Assembly: GCA_963921825.1 (NCBI GenBank)
Contig: OY997595.1
Span: 18,283,228-18,347,227, forward strand
Direction of reading: 5' to 3'
DNA: 64,000 nucleotides
DNA from: Erodium maritimum
Taxonomy: Eukaryota > Streptophyta > Magnoliopsida > Geraniales > Geraniaceae
The notes under the pieces are model-generated. The model had not been told where the DNA came from, searched no databases, and saw only the letters and a program-made list of their open reading frames with translations. Shown piece by piece: positions 10,201 to 21,200 of the stretch. The position numbers were made by a program, and so were the translations under genes. Each line of letters starts with the position of its first letter. Positions within the stretch are counted from its first letter, which is position 1.

Positions 10201-12930
10201 TTGCAAAATAAGACAAAAGATACATGGGGAATTACACAGATTATGAAAATATATCTGGGGTTCGAGAATTAAAAAAAAATTGGGATGAATATTACACACA
10301 GAAAAGGGAAGTGAACATGGTTTTGCTTGAACAATAAATTCAGATAAACTAATTAAAACAAAAATACATTATACCAATGAGAGACCATAAGAAATTCATC
10401 CATCACATTCTTCTGTTTGCTACATTAACATCTGAACCATAACAGAAACAGACTTTACTATCTAGCACGGCAGGGGGGGAAGTAGAGAAATCCACGATAA
10501 GTACAATTACAAATGACAGAAAAAGAAGTATGCGACTAACTTATGAACTTTTATACAACCTACATACAAAACTCACTAGCTCAACCTTTTTCTCGGTATA
10601 TCATTCCTAATCGATGTAGAACAGATCAAGTAATATCTTTATATGAATTCAAAGGCCTGAAGCACCAGGAGGCGTTGGATGATAAATTCTTCAGCTCTAT
10701 TATCCTATTCTTTCGTCTTCTTTTCTTTTTTGCAACAAAAATGAGTTAAAGCAATATTGAAGCTATGCATACTACCATGTAAAGCACAACACTTGACATC
10801 TACGGTCTACCAATAGGAGTAGACTAGTAATGTACATTTTTTTAATAATTTCATTCGTTAAGTACCAATCGTAGAAACTCCAGCAAAATAGTTGATGGGA
10901 TAAGACCTAAACAGTCAAAATAGCGATAGTTTTCCAAGATCATTCAGATAGTAAATTCATCACCAAGTTCGTAATTGTAAACAGTCCATCTTATATTCTG
11001 TAACAGCCAGTAACAGATGGATACGGAGAATATTCAGTGCGGGATTTTTATTCTTTACCTTGAAATCAAATCTCAGAAAAAATGAAGACTTGTGCATATA
11101 ACCAAACATGACAATTATTAATCAAGCATGTGTCTACTTCTAGAAAACTGTGCAGCCTTTAAATTTTTTCTTCTCTAGATCATTTCCTTCTCCCGTTTTT
11201 GCCTTTCAGCGGTGGTTTTAGACTTTATGATCATAAGTTTTATCAAAACATTGAAATATTCCAGGCATATAGATAACTCAGGTTCAAAAACTTGCATACC
11301 AAAAACCTGAAACAGTTGAATGGTCTCAGTCTTAGTACATGACATGTGATGATATGTCGACAAATATTGGAACGAATGATTATCACTTTCATTGGCCAGT
11401 TTTTTCCAAAGATGAATAGCTGAAAACATTGACATTGATATTGACATACATGAATGAATTCACGGCTAGTGGATATAAATGGCGAAGCGTGGAACTATAC
11501 AACAGCTTAGCCTTTTCCCCAATCACAATTGGGGTAGGCTCCATGAACCAAATGCAGGTCACATTGAGCCATTCACACAAATACTTGTCCTCCATTGTTT
11601 GGCAACCGATTACTAAAGCATGGAAATATACACACAAAAAAATTCACATGCAATAGACCATCTATGATAATTGATGATTAACACACAAAATTAAGTGGCC
11701 ATATATGATACCATCTCATAATAAGAGCTGACCTGAATAGCCAATTTCTTGTCCAACAGGAACGTCAAGATAAGAGCCAATATGGAAGGTGTTGTCAAGA
11801 CTGGTGAGGTTTGCGCAAGGTCCATCTCGCTCAAACTTTTCTTCCCAATTAACATTTGAGGACTTGTCCTCAGACTTGAGTCTGACGGGTGGTAACCTGG
11901 GTAGCTCCTCTGTCTGGTACCCGGATGAAAGAGGAAAACCTAGACTATTATAATTCTTCTGTTCAGAACTCCCTTGAAGCTTACTAAGGTATAAAGCTCT
12001 CCCAACTTCATCCACTTGCTCTTTGATTGCAATCCTAGCATCATCCATCCCCATATTCTTCTTTCCTTCTTTTTTGTCAGAACTAATGGCAATATCATAA
12101 CTAGATGAGACATCACCCCTAGAAGATGGGAAAACAGTATTAATCGAACAGTCTTTCCAGAGTTCTAAAGATGGGTAAGTTGGCTCCTCATTTTTTGACC
12201 AATGATTATCTGAGATGTTGTTCTGAGAGCATGCATTGTTAATCTTAAGATTCGGATTAAGCTCCTTCATTCGATTTGTTTGATCATATTTTGATTCTGC
12301 ATTGATCTTACTAGTACTTCCAATCCATGAAGTCCCCTTTTGCCCAGAGTAGGTAGTCTCTTCCCCAGATGTTACATTAGACTTACCAAGTTGAGGAACG
12401 TCACTCAGGCAGTCCCATGATTTTTCAGATATATGAAGCTCTGATAAGTTGCTGGTGCTAACATCGTCATTATTCTGATAAGGACCAGGAGGAGCACTGT
12501 TGAGATTAAACTTCCCAGTACGCATATCAAGCATGTTGTCCTCTGAACCCTTAGAAAAAGTGAAGCACTTCTTCTCACTGGTTCCATTTGCATCACTAGG
12601 TTTGTTCCGTTCCTCTACCAAAGCAGCATTTTTCTGGTTGCTCTCAGACCAGTTTCTACTAGACCCAAATTCTATCTCTTTTACGATGAGTTCCTTGGAT
12701 ATTTCACCAGAACTTTGTGACTCGGACACTTGATGTCCTCTCACTCCTTTGTTCCTGTTGTAATCTTCTGAGGCATTAGCTGAATCATTTTCTTCAAGAC
12801 TAAGTTTCTGAAGGAAACCATTTAAATCGGGACGGTTACCAATTTCAGTGCGCAAAGCTGCCTCTGCTCGTGTAAAGCGATTTCTCCGTAGGAAGTCCAG
12901 AATCACATCAACTGAGCTTGGTTCCCCCAT
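4231..12930 (-). CDS. Plant DYRK-family protein kinase (DYRKP, LisH N-terminus), tandem copy A
   Basis: Predicted Ser/Thr/Tyr kinase of the plant-specific DYRK group (Arabidopsis At1g73450/At1g73460/At3g17750 type). Coding exons in transcript order: 12930-11733, 10173-8808, 6376-6097, 5599-5492, 5404-5126, 4884-4741, 4419-4231. They sum to 3564 nt, giving 1187 aa with no internal stop. Residues about 4-35 ([20 protein letters not shown]) form a LisH motif. A long Ser/Asp-rich, probably disordered region follows to about 800, with an acidic segment [17 protein letters not shown] and a charged helix before the kinase. The catalytic domain spans about 876-1183: glycine loop LGSAAFSKA, Lys905 in VCVKIIKN, Glu920, HCDLKPEN with Asp1006, DLG (Asp1026) in place of DFG, and [12 protein letters not shown] with the activation-loop Tyr1040. 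The start ATG is the first in frame at the LisH. The intron after exon 2 has a GC donor and hosts an LTR element. Confidence 0.93.
4932..5033. repeat. 51-bp tandem duplication in copy A intron
   Basis: Two adjacent near-identical 51-bp units (4932-4982 and 4983-5033) share the core ATGCTAGCAATGTTTAATC. They lie in the intron between the 144-nt and 279-nt kinase exons. Copy B has only one related segment here (around 16186-16225). Confidence 0.9.
5753..5868. repeat. 58-bp tandem duplication in copy A intron
   Basis: Two identical 58-bp units (5753-5810 and 5811-5868), each beginning TGGTATGCAGACACATG, in the intron between the 108-nt and 280-nt exons. A recent local duplication, not seen in copy B. 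Confidence 0.95.
6652..7059 (+). repeat. 5' LTR (408 bp)
   Basis: Starts TGTTATGGGCC and ends GTCATAACA. Holds a TATA-like GGCTATATATACC about 6882-6894 and an AATAAA just after it (about 6900), which would set the promoter and poly(A) region. Differs from the 3' LTR at two positions seen by eye (GGCTAGGG against GACTAGGG; AATATTTTGG against AATACTTTGG). Confidence 0.93.
7063..7075 (+). other. Primer binding site (tRNA-iMet type)
   Basis: TGGTATCAGAGCC lies three bases after the 5' LTR end and matches the common plant retrotransposon PBS complementary to initiator tRNA-Met. Confidence 0.9.
7083..7727 (+). pseudogene. Residual Gag-like/polyprotein-end fusion ORF of the LTR element
   Basis: An open frame of 214 codons starts at the first ATG after the PBS ([17 protein letters not shown]). 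Residues about 1-60 are heptad-rich and likely coiled coil, then comes a Pro/Ala-rich linker, as in Gag N-termini of Ty3/gypsy elements. The end ([13 protein letters not shown]) resembles the LEDK...GG ending of many Ty3/gypsy polyproteins. This suggests one large internal deletion that fused both ends. No zinc knuckle, protease, RT or integrase motif is present. The frame runs through the polypurine tract into the 3' LTR before stopping. Confidence 0.6.
7678..7687 (+). other. Polypurine tract
   Basis: AAGGGGGGAG directly upstream of the 3' LTR; the expected plus-strand priming site. Confidence 0.8.
7691..8098 (+). repeat. 3' LTR (408 bp)
   Basis: Same length and ends as the 5' LTR, followed by the ATATC target duplicate. 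Confidence 0.93.
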
Positions 12931-12948
12931 TCTTACTGACTATAAATC

Positions 12949-13751
12949 TCAAGCAGGCACCAGAATCACAGAGCTACCTGACCTGCAATTGCTTATTGTA
13001 GCATCTCCAAGTGATTTATCTGCCTCAATAGAGCTATGAAACAAACAAAAGAAACGAAACTTAAGAAATATGCAATAATGCATTCAGCTACTCGTAAACC
13101 ATATGCAGAAATAGGAAGCTTATGGAGAATTATTGAATGACGCATTCAGCTAAACATAGATAATAATAAGTATTAATAACATATTCAAGAATGGGAAAAA
13201 GCTTACTCTAACTTACTAACTCAACCGAATTCCTATTCAGCTCAATCAACTTAACTAAAACTCAGATTCTTACTTGTCTTCCTTTACCCACATTTTACAA
13301 GCCAGCAGGCAATAACCCAGAAGCTCAAAACCTCAAGTAATCAACAACAAATTAAATGAAACAAAACCCTCTCGCAAATCACCATTAGCTCCAAACCCTA
13401 AAGTTAAATGCTAAAACAACAATCCAATCTCACACTTCCGGCCAGAACTTCGCCCTGTAGCTGCAACGGTCACATAACACAATGGCCGAAGCCCAAATTC
13501 CAGAAATACAAAGTCAAACCCATTTCCCGGGACACTTGTTCTTTCCACCACCCAAACGGGAAGTCCCAACAGAACAAGACAGAAATGCGAAGATCGACGA
13601 GGCGAAGCAAAACCCTAAGGAAAAGGAACCGGAGATTTAGAGTAAAGCAGCGGATTGAGGTAGAGAACTTACAGATCGAAGAAGAAACGGAGCGGGTCAC
13701 GGCGGCAGCGGCTTGAATCGCCATCGGAAAGTGGAGCTGCAGCTGAATCAT
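12949..13751 (-). promoter_or_regulatory. 5'-leader exons with candidate spliced uORF, kinase copy A
   Basis: A first leader exon ends at 13673 (TCGATCT|GTAAGT on the - strand). The second leader exon starts at 13019 after an AG acceptor and continues into the main ATG at 12930. Read across this junction, an ATG at 13751 opens a 49-codon frame (MIQLQLHFPMAIQAAAAV...) that ends with TGA at 12949-12951, 18 nt before the main ATG. The same structure is kept in copy B. The splice is inferred from the sites and the paralogue, not from RNA, and the transcription start is unknown. Confidence 0.5.
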
Positions 13752-15206
13752 AGCAATACAAGGAATAGTGTCGTTGGGGTTTTTCTTTTTTCTTTTAAAA
13801 TTTTAACAAAAAACAAGGAAAGCTGCGATATGATGTGAGTGACGTGCATAGAGATTTGAGTGGGCGGGAGTTTTGGTGGGATCATACCGTTGATCACAGA
13901 CTCGTATTATTGACTCATTTGTCCTTGGGGAAAGAAATGAAAATCGAAAATATGATTATCCGGATATTATTTTTGTATTCGAGTATCGTTATGTACTGAC
14001 TTGGTCATCGGATACCATCACATCCCATCCATTTAATATATAAAATAATAACAAAATAATGATGCCTAACAATTTTTGCGATCGGCCCAGGTCAGAATGA
14101 CCCTTTAATCTGTATTTAATATGCATTTTTTAACATATTTATTTTATTAAAAAATATTTATGTTGTTTCTTCTATGGATAAAAGAACAGGGTTGTAAAAC
14201 AAAATAAATCCAACATAATTTCACTTGGAAGTTGGAACAGCTTCAATAATAAGTGTAGCATTGTCGTGGCAAGCGTATCATGACAGTTGTTTCGAAGAAG
14301 AAAAAAAATTAAATAATAATTTTTGATGAGAGAAAATATTTATAGTGGTAGGATTTACTCACGGCTCCATCACTAGTTAAAGGAGATTTTTTGACTATTT
14401 ATTATTGTTACCACACCAAAACCACTATTTATCAGTCTATCCGTTGGAGGTGGAGTGGCAGGAGGTAGTATATGCTCAAACCACTACGCAGTGGTTCACC
14501 GTTGGAGATACCCTATTATTTCTATAATTTCAAGTATCCGTCATTTCCAATGAACTATATTTAAGCTTCTTAATAAAAAAATTCAACCTCAATTTACTTC
14601 AATCCTGTAAATTTTGGGATGTGAAATAAGGAAAATATTTCTATATTTTAATCATTTCACGCCCAAAAATTGATAGAATGAAAACAAACTGATAAAATAA
14701 AGGGGATTATCAAAAACTTTTTTAAACTGAGGTAGTTTATTGAGAATGGTGAATACATTCCCTATATGCGAAGATCAAGGACGAGGTCGGGTTGGGAGAA
14801 TGAAAAAACTCTCCTCGAACCAACCTAATGCAAAATGAACCCACAAGTTTGATTTCAAAATTGGATGAAGCAAAAGCTAATACACAAACTATTACTAAAC
14901 ACCTTGAAAGAATTATCACACATCATATACAACAAGATATAAGGTTCTCCTTCCTCCAGTTCTCAAGAAAAGTGTCATAAGAACACTGAACATGAAAAAT
15001 TACATTCTTGATTTTACTGTAAATTGAAGAGGAAGGACATAAGGGGATATAAGTACAATTTGCAGGTATGTGAAAGAGCTCATCATTAGCAGACCACCTC
15101 ATATAGAAATCCATCTTGCTCAAACATGCATCAGATGAGATCCCAACACCACATACCTAACCCAACAACGCTTGTCGTCTTCACAATCAATAATCTCCAA
15201 ATGATT
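13752..15206. other. Spacer between kinase copies A and B
   Basis: No gene seen. The left part is the probable promoter of copy A. The right end (about 14880-15206) is the probable 3' UTR of copy B and resembles 3910-4230 of copy A (shared AAAGAATTATCACACATCAT). The duplicated unit therefore includes the 3' flank. AT-rich filler lies between. Confidence 0.6.
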
Positions 15207-18200
15207 TTATGATGATATGGGTTCATATGGATATGAGAGCCATGGGTGTTTAAGAGCTTCAGCTGCTGATGGCCGCTTTTTGGGGTTTACTTCAAGTAGA
15301 TGAGCCACAAAGTCAATGAAACCTTGGTCTCCCATTGGCAATCGGTGCCTTAACGATGTCTTCTTGGGTATCAGGTATTCCAGTCTGTTAGTATCCTGAA
15401 GAAAACAGAAGAGTAACTATCATTTCACCAATAGCTCAACATGGAATTGTTCTTTTCCATAGAGGCACTGGTTACACTGTAAAGCATGTAACAAGAAACT
15501 TAGGTACGCTTAATATGAACGGAAACTAAATATCCTGAAATGCTTGTGTTATACCTTTAATCGTTAACCAAGCTTCAGCTAACATAAATGAAGTTCTAGT
15601 AAATATGTCCTCTGTGAACAAAGTTTCCATTTTGGCTTCTGAACTATTTTCAGTAGCATAGATACACTACCCAAAAATTGGGGGATTTGCAAACCATTTC
15701 ATAATTGTGTGACCTATATGAATGAGTGTACAAATAACTATCTTGCATATAAATTTACAAACTAGTGCCTGCCACATGTATCCACAACCCATATCTTACC
15801 TTTCCCATACACCAAGCCCATATGGGATCAGGGTTGTGGCACAAAAATCACAGAACAGAAAACACTAGTTCCTTGCATTGTTTGATTGTTCATCAAACAA
15901 GCTTCATCAACATCAACATCAACCTTTTTTATTTTCCTTTCTCGGAAGAGTTTATTTCAAAAGAAAAGATTTTAAATATAATAAAGTATTACCTGATTTC
16001 GCTCATAAAGCATGTGATTTTTCGAGAAATATTTGTGTGTATCCCGTCCTTTCCCAAGCATGCCTTGATCAATAGTACCTATAATTCCAATAACCCGTGC
16101 AAGTAACGTTGCAGGTGAATCATTTTGGAAAAGGACCTGCATACAAGAAAGTTCTGCCATAACTTAACTGCATAAATCATAGAAAATATGCTCGCAGTGT
16201 TTGTTCATGGACCTACATTTGAAAATATTCTAAGATAATTCTGTGGATTTACCAGCAGATCATATAAAGCATACTGCATTTAGCAGCAAAATAATCAGTA
16301 GTGGTGAATTTTTAGACACATAATTCTTACGTTGCCAGTGCAGAGTTCTGCCAAGATGCAGCCAAGTGACCATATGTCAATCTTCTTATCATATGGAAGT
16401 CCCAATATAACCTCTGGAGCACGATATGACCTTGATTGGACATATGAGCACAGATGATCTGTCTCAAAACAACTACTTCCAAGATCAATGACCTTAACTT
16501 CACATCTACTGTAGCTTTTCACCAATATATTCTCTGGCTTCAAATCACAATGTATGAGACCAAGGCCATGCAAGAACTTAAGTGCCTCCAGACATTGAAT
16601 AGTAATTGACTGCAAAACAAAACTCAAAAGCAAAAGGGTTAGACACCAGATATGACAATATATGGAAGATATCTGGGAGAAAACCATTCCACAAACCTGT
16701 AACCTGGGCATCGTGAAGTAAACTTCCCCTCCTGATTCTCTATTGAATTTATGGAACTCATATAAGTTTGCCTTGAGAAGTTCACATACTATTAACAAAT
16801 GTTCCTGCAATATAAAAACCATAATAAATATGCAGTAAAGACCATCAAGTTGAGGCAAACAATCAGGTTATCATGCCAGAGATAAAGTAGGCCCTGCGTA
16901 AAGTAACCAAAATCGCATATTTCTAGAAAGAAAATAAAAAACTAGCCAGGTTGTACTCCACTTCAAGGGAATATTTAGATCATCTAATGTCCTTCTAATA
17001 GAGATACTACCAGATCCCTCAAAAAATAATTGAGATACTATCAGAAGATTAAGAACTGAAAATTAGTGGATCACAGGAGTAATACAAGTTGAAGGGCTGT
17101 GCACTTGCTTGGTAGTAACCGATTAGCCATCAAGCTCGCTACCAAAGACTAAAACTGCCCAGCTCTGGATGGGCCAGGGCATCCCATTGGCTGTTGAATT
17201 AAAACAAAAAAATAGACATCGGCCCGCATGAAAACTGAAGCTGGATTATAGTTGAAAATTATATTTGTACAGTAAAACTCATCGTTTTATCGATGAATTC
17301 TGAAGAAAAAAAATTCAAAACAATGAGAGCATCCTTTTATACAGGGATTAACTCTATACTAAATAGGAAATACTAATACTAAGCAACATAGAATTAGGAA
17401 ATCCTAATGGGAGAGGAACAGAAAACAAACTTCATGTTGTTGCATCACCACTCACCGCTGTAATTTCAAATTTCGGCTTCATGTTGTTGTTTTACCACTG
17501 TGTTTTAGTTGCTGAAGAACTAAGATTGTTTTTTTTCACCACTCCCTCTCATGTGTAGGACTGGAATTCTACACATGTACCATAGCAGGACTGGACATCT
17601 ACATATGGGTCATAACAGGAATGTATGTCTGCTTATGGGCTTGAAAATTGACACAGACCGGAGGTGATAACTAGGACAATACCAATAACGGCTTCGAAAA
17701 GCCCAAGAAGATCGGGAGCTATTGACTCATATACCCTGATTTTACATATGCACGATTCAGCTTTGAGCAATTACAGCACGTGGGTGCAAAACATCTTCAT
17801 ACAAGTTGCATAACGAAAATGGGAAACAACTTCAAGCAACTACATCGCATAACGGTGTGAAACAACTTCAAACAACTATTTCGTATAACAACGGTGCAAA
17901 GATCTTCAAGTAAGCACGACAATGGTGCAGACCATGCTGATTTTAGGTGATAATGGTTTCAAGGGCAACTACAAACCAATCTTCAGCTAGATTTGAGTCC
18001 TGAGAGTAGATGGAGAAAGCAACTTCCAATAGTAGTAATCAATCACCTTCAAGTGGAGAAAGGGCTTGCTGGAGGTAATGGAGTCTGACATAACTGAATG
18101 AGAGTGTGTGATTTTTAGGAAAATCACCAAAACCCTTAAATCAAAAGAACTAAGATGGAAGGAAAATGTTGGACTGAATCGCCCATGCGTGAATAGTAAC

Positions 18201-21200
18201 GGTGAACAATGCCTCGTGAACAGTACTCAAGGAACACGAACAATAATGCCTTGTCCACCCGCTTAACCATATATTAATGAGTGGGCAAAGCAAAAATTCA
18301 CTTAGATCTAACCTAGGATCGAACAAGCTCTATACCATGTTGAACTTCTAAAATATTATTGACAATTCTTGTTTTGTCAATACAATGAGAGCATCCCTTT
18401 ATATAATAGGGATTAACTCTATGCTAAATAGGAAATGAAATACTAATGCTAAGCAACATAGAATTAGGAAAACCTAATAGGACTAGGAATATGAAATAAA
18501 CTAAACTCTAACATATACAATAAGATTTAAACTTCCAACAAAGTAGACAGTTTTGGTCTTGGGCTCAACTATTTGGCTTCAAGTACGCAGTTTTGTACAT
18601 GCAATAAGTATTAGAAACAGCTAATCACAGCTCAGGTTTCTACACAATCGCAAGGTAAATCTATTTTCAAAAAGAGAGGTCTACAAGGGGAAACAAACAG
18701 CAACACGGGTTATAAAAAAAGCTCAGGGTCTAAATTACGTGATAGGTGGCATAAAAGGATTATTATAACAGGGAATAGACCTAGAATACAGACAAATGCA
18801 CAGGAACTGTACACTGAGTAAAAATAATAACAATTAGCAAGAAATATGTATTGTAGGAATATAAAGAATGAGCCCACTTACTCGATAATAAAAGTAATCA
18901 TACAATCTAAGAATGTGGTATTTGTCAGCAGGATCGTGCTTGTTGATATACTTCAAAAGTTTTATCTCATCTAGACTCTGGTCAAAGAAATCCTTGTTGT
19001 TCTTTATAATTTTGACACAGACATCCATGCCGGTATGCAGGTCATGTGCCTGTATAGCTTTGCTAAATGCAGCTGAACCCAGATATTCAGTAACATGATA
19101 GCGGCCAGCTATTACTGAATTTAGAACAACATGAAAGTTCTTGTCCTCTTCAAAGCCAGTTCTGCGCAATAAAAAGAATGCAGTTCGAGTAAAATAACAT
19201 ATTAGCTAAGCAATATATAGAAAGCTCAATCAAAAATATTTATTTTGTAAATCAAAACCCGGCTTGTTCTGCCGGCATGAAAATGAATTAAGAATGTAAT
19301 GAAATGGATTCCATCAAGTTACCATATAATTAACTTATATTCAACTATGCTTCATATGTCACTAATTTTCTACCCTGATCCTCCACCTGCATAGCTTCCT
19401 CGCAAACTCATCCTCTTTGATGCAGAATCTCATGGTCATTATGCCAACAATGCTTCATTTGCTTGATCATGGGAAAATAACGAAGATTGAAGGTGGTTTT
19501 TGATGTCAGGGCTGACAATAGTTTTGGGCCTTTAATAACAAGAAGATAATTGTTCAAATATGGTTTCTTTTATTTTCTGAAATTTTGAAGAAAAATAAAA
19601 GTGGCTTCAAGTAGATGGTGCTGAAAACCAACAAACCATATCACAGATGATAGGAAGACACTCATGTAAAGCTTCTTGAATAAGAAATTATATATAAATG
19701 TATTTCAATTCATGACTGGACTTAAGAGGAGCACATAACTTTCACATAATACTGCACCTTACTGGCTAATCCTTCGAAGTGGGAACTGAAATTATGTTCA
19801 GATCCAGAGAGAGCTTCGCAATTTTTCTTCTCAAAAAATTAGAACTCAGTGGCAGATAACACCTAAAACTATACTTCTTGATGTACTTAAAGCTTAGAAT
19901 ACAATATTAACATTATGACAATAAGTGCAAATTGATCATAGTTAGCAGAAATTACAAATTGAATAAATTGCCAGTGAAGGAAAACATGCCTGTTTTTCCT
20001 ATGCACGATTTTAAGGTTGAAAGTCTCAAATTCCTCCTCCTGGGCTTTTATTTGCCTTACTTGCTCTTGTACTGCAGCTGCTTCTTCATCCTCAAGTGAT
20101 GCCCCTGGATCTTGTTCCATAGAACCAGCTGCCATATCATCCTCTTCTTTCTTGGCGAGTTCTCTTTCAATGTAACCGTAATTTGAAAGAGAAGAGGGAG
20201 AAGAATGGGCTGATCTTACATCAGCAGCATTATTTTCATCCCTGGAACTTTTGATGGGCGAAGAATCGTTACTTTTCTGCCTCCACGTAGCAAGAGTATC
20301 ATCATTCTCAATTAAAGATATTACACAGTCATCGTTTTCATCAACGATGACAGCTTTGGAGTTGTTTGACCACAAGGATTTGCTAGAGCTAGCCTGGGCC
20401 ATCTGTCCTTCCCCATGCGGTGGGGGAAATGAAAACCCCCCATCTACGTGATTTTTTACCTGTGTACAAACACCCTTGTCACTCCCAACTACATATTTAC
20501 TGGAATCTAGTTTACTATCTTTCTTCGTATCACCGACTGATTTGTCCACACACTTTTTGTCCGAGTTACGATTAGTGGGTCTGGATGCAGGATGACCAGC
20601 ATTATGATAACAGAAGTACTCCAGATCCCCTTCGCTGCTAGCTCCTACCAAACTTTCCCGTACTTTGCTGCCAATATTAGCTCCATCATTGCTAATCCCC
20701 ACACCAATTGATCTAACAGAACCATGCTGATCATCATCCATACATATGTCATCCAGCTGTGTCCTACCACATTCATTCAGAACATTCCCATCCTCTAACA
20801 TGATGAGTTTATTGGTTTCTGAGACAAAGCCTTGCCATACAGGTTCTGCTCGCATAAGACTCAGTTCCTCTTCATCCATCAACTGCCCATCATAGTGAGC
20901 TATGAAGCCATTCTCATCAGTCCTCCTATACATTTCAGTAACTGACAACCCAATAGGATCATTTGAAATTGTAACTGGTTCTACATGTTTTGCTTGAGCA
21001 TACTGCTCACCTGAAAAGTGTGAATCCTCTTCAGCGGAAGATTGGTCTTCATCATCATCTTTGGTTGGAGTCCTTTCACGTGGGTCTGGAACACTGCCGT
21101 GCCCTGTTCCCTTCTCATTGTCACTTGGATAATCGATTTCATGTGCCAGAAACCATGCTTCATCCTCGATTGGTTGTCTCATGTACCCAACATCATCGTC

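Noticed and set aside
8702..10225. Single long minus-strand ORF as an independent gene (and 19887-21473)
   Set aside because: It is exon 2 of the kinase; ends of the ORF beyond 8808/10173 and 19990/21358 are intron.
13470..13751. MAIQAAAAVTRSVSSS as the start of a plastid-targeted protein
   Set aside because: The inner ATG is ACG in copy B, a GT donor follows directly, and splicing leads into a short uORF before the kinase ATG.
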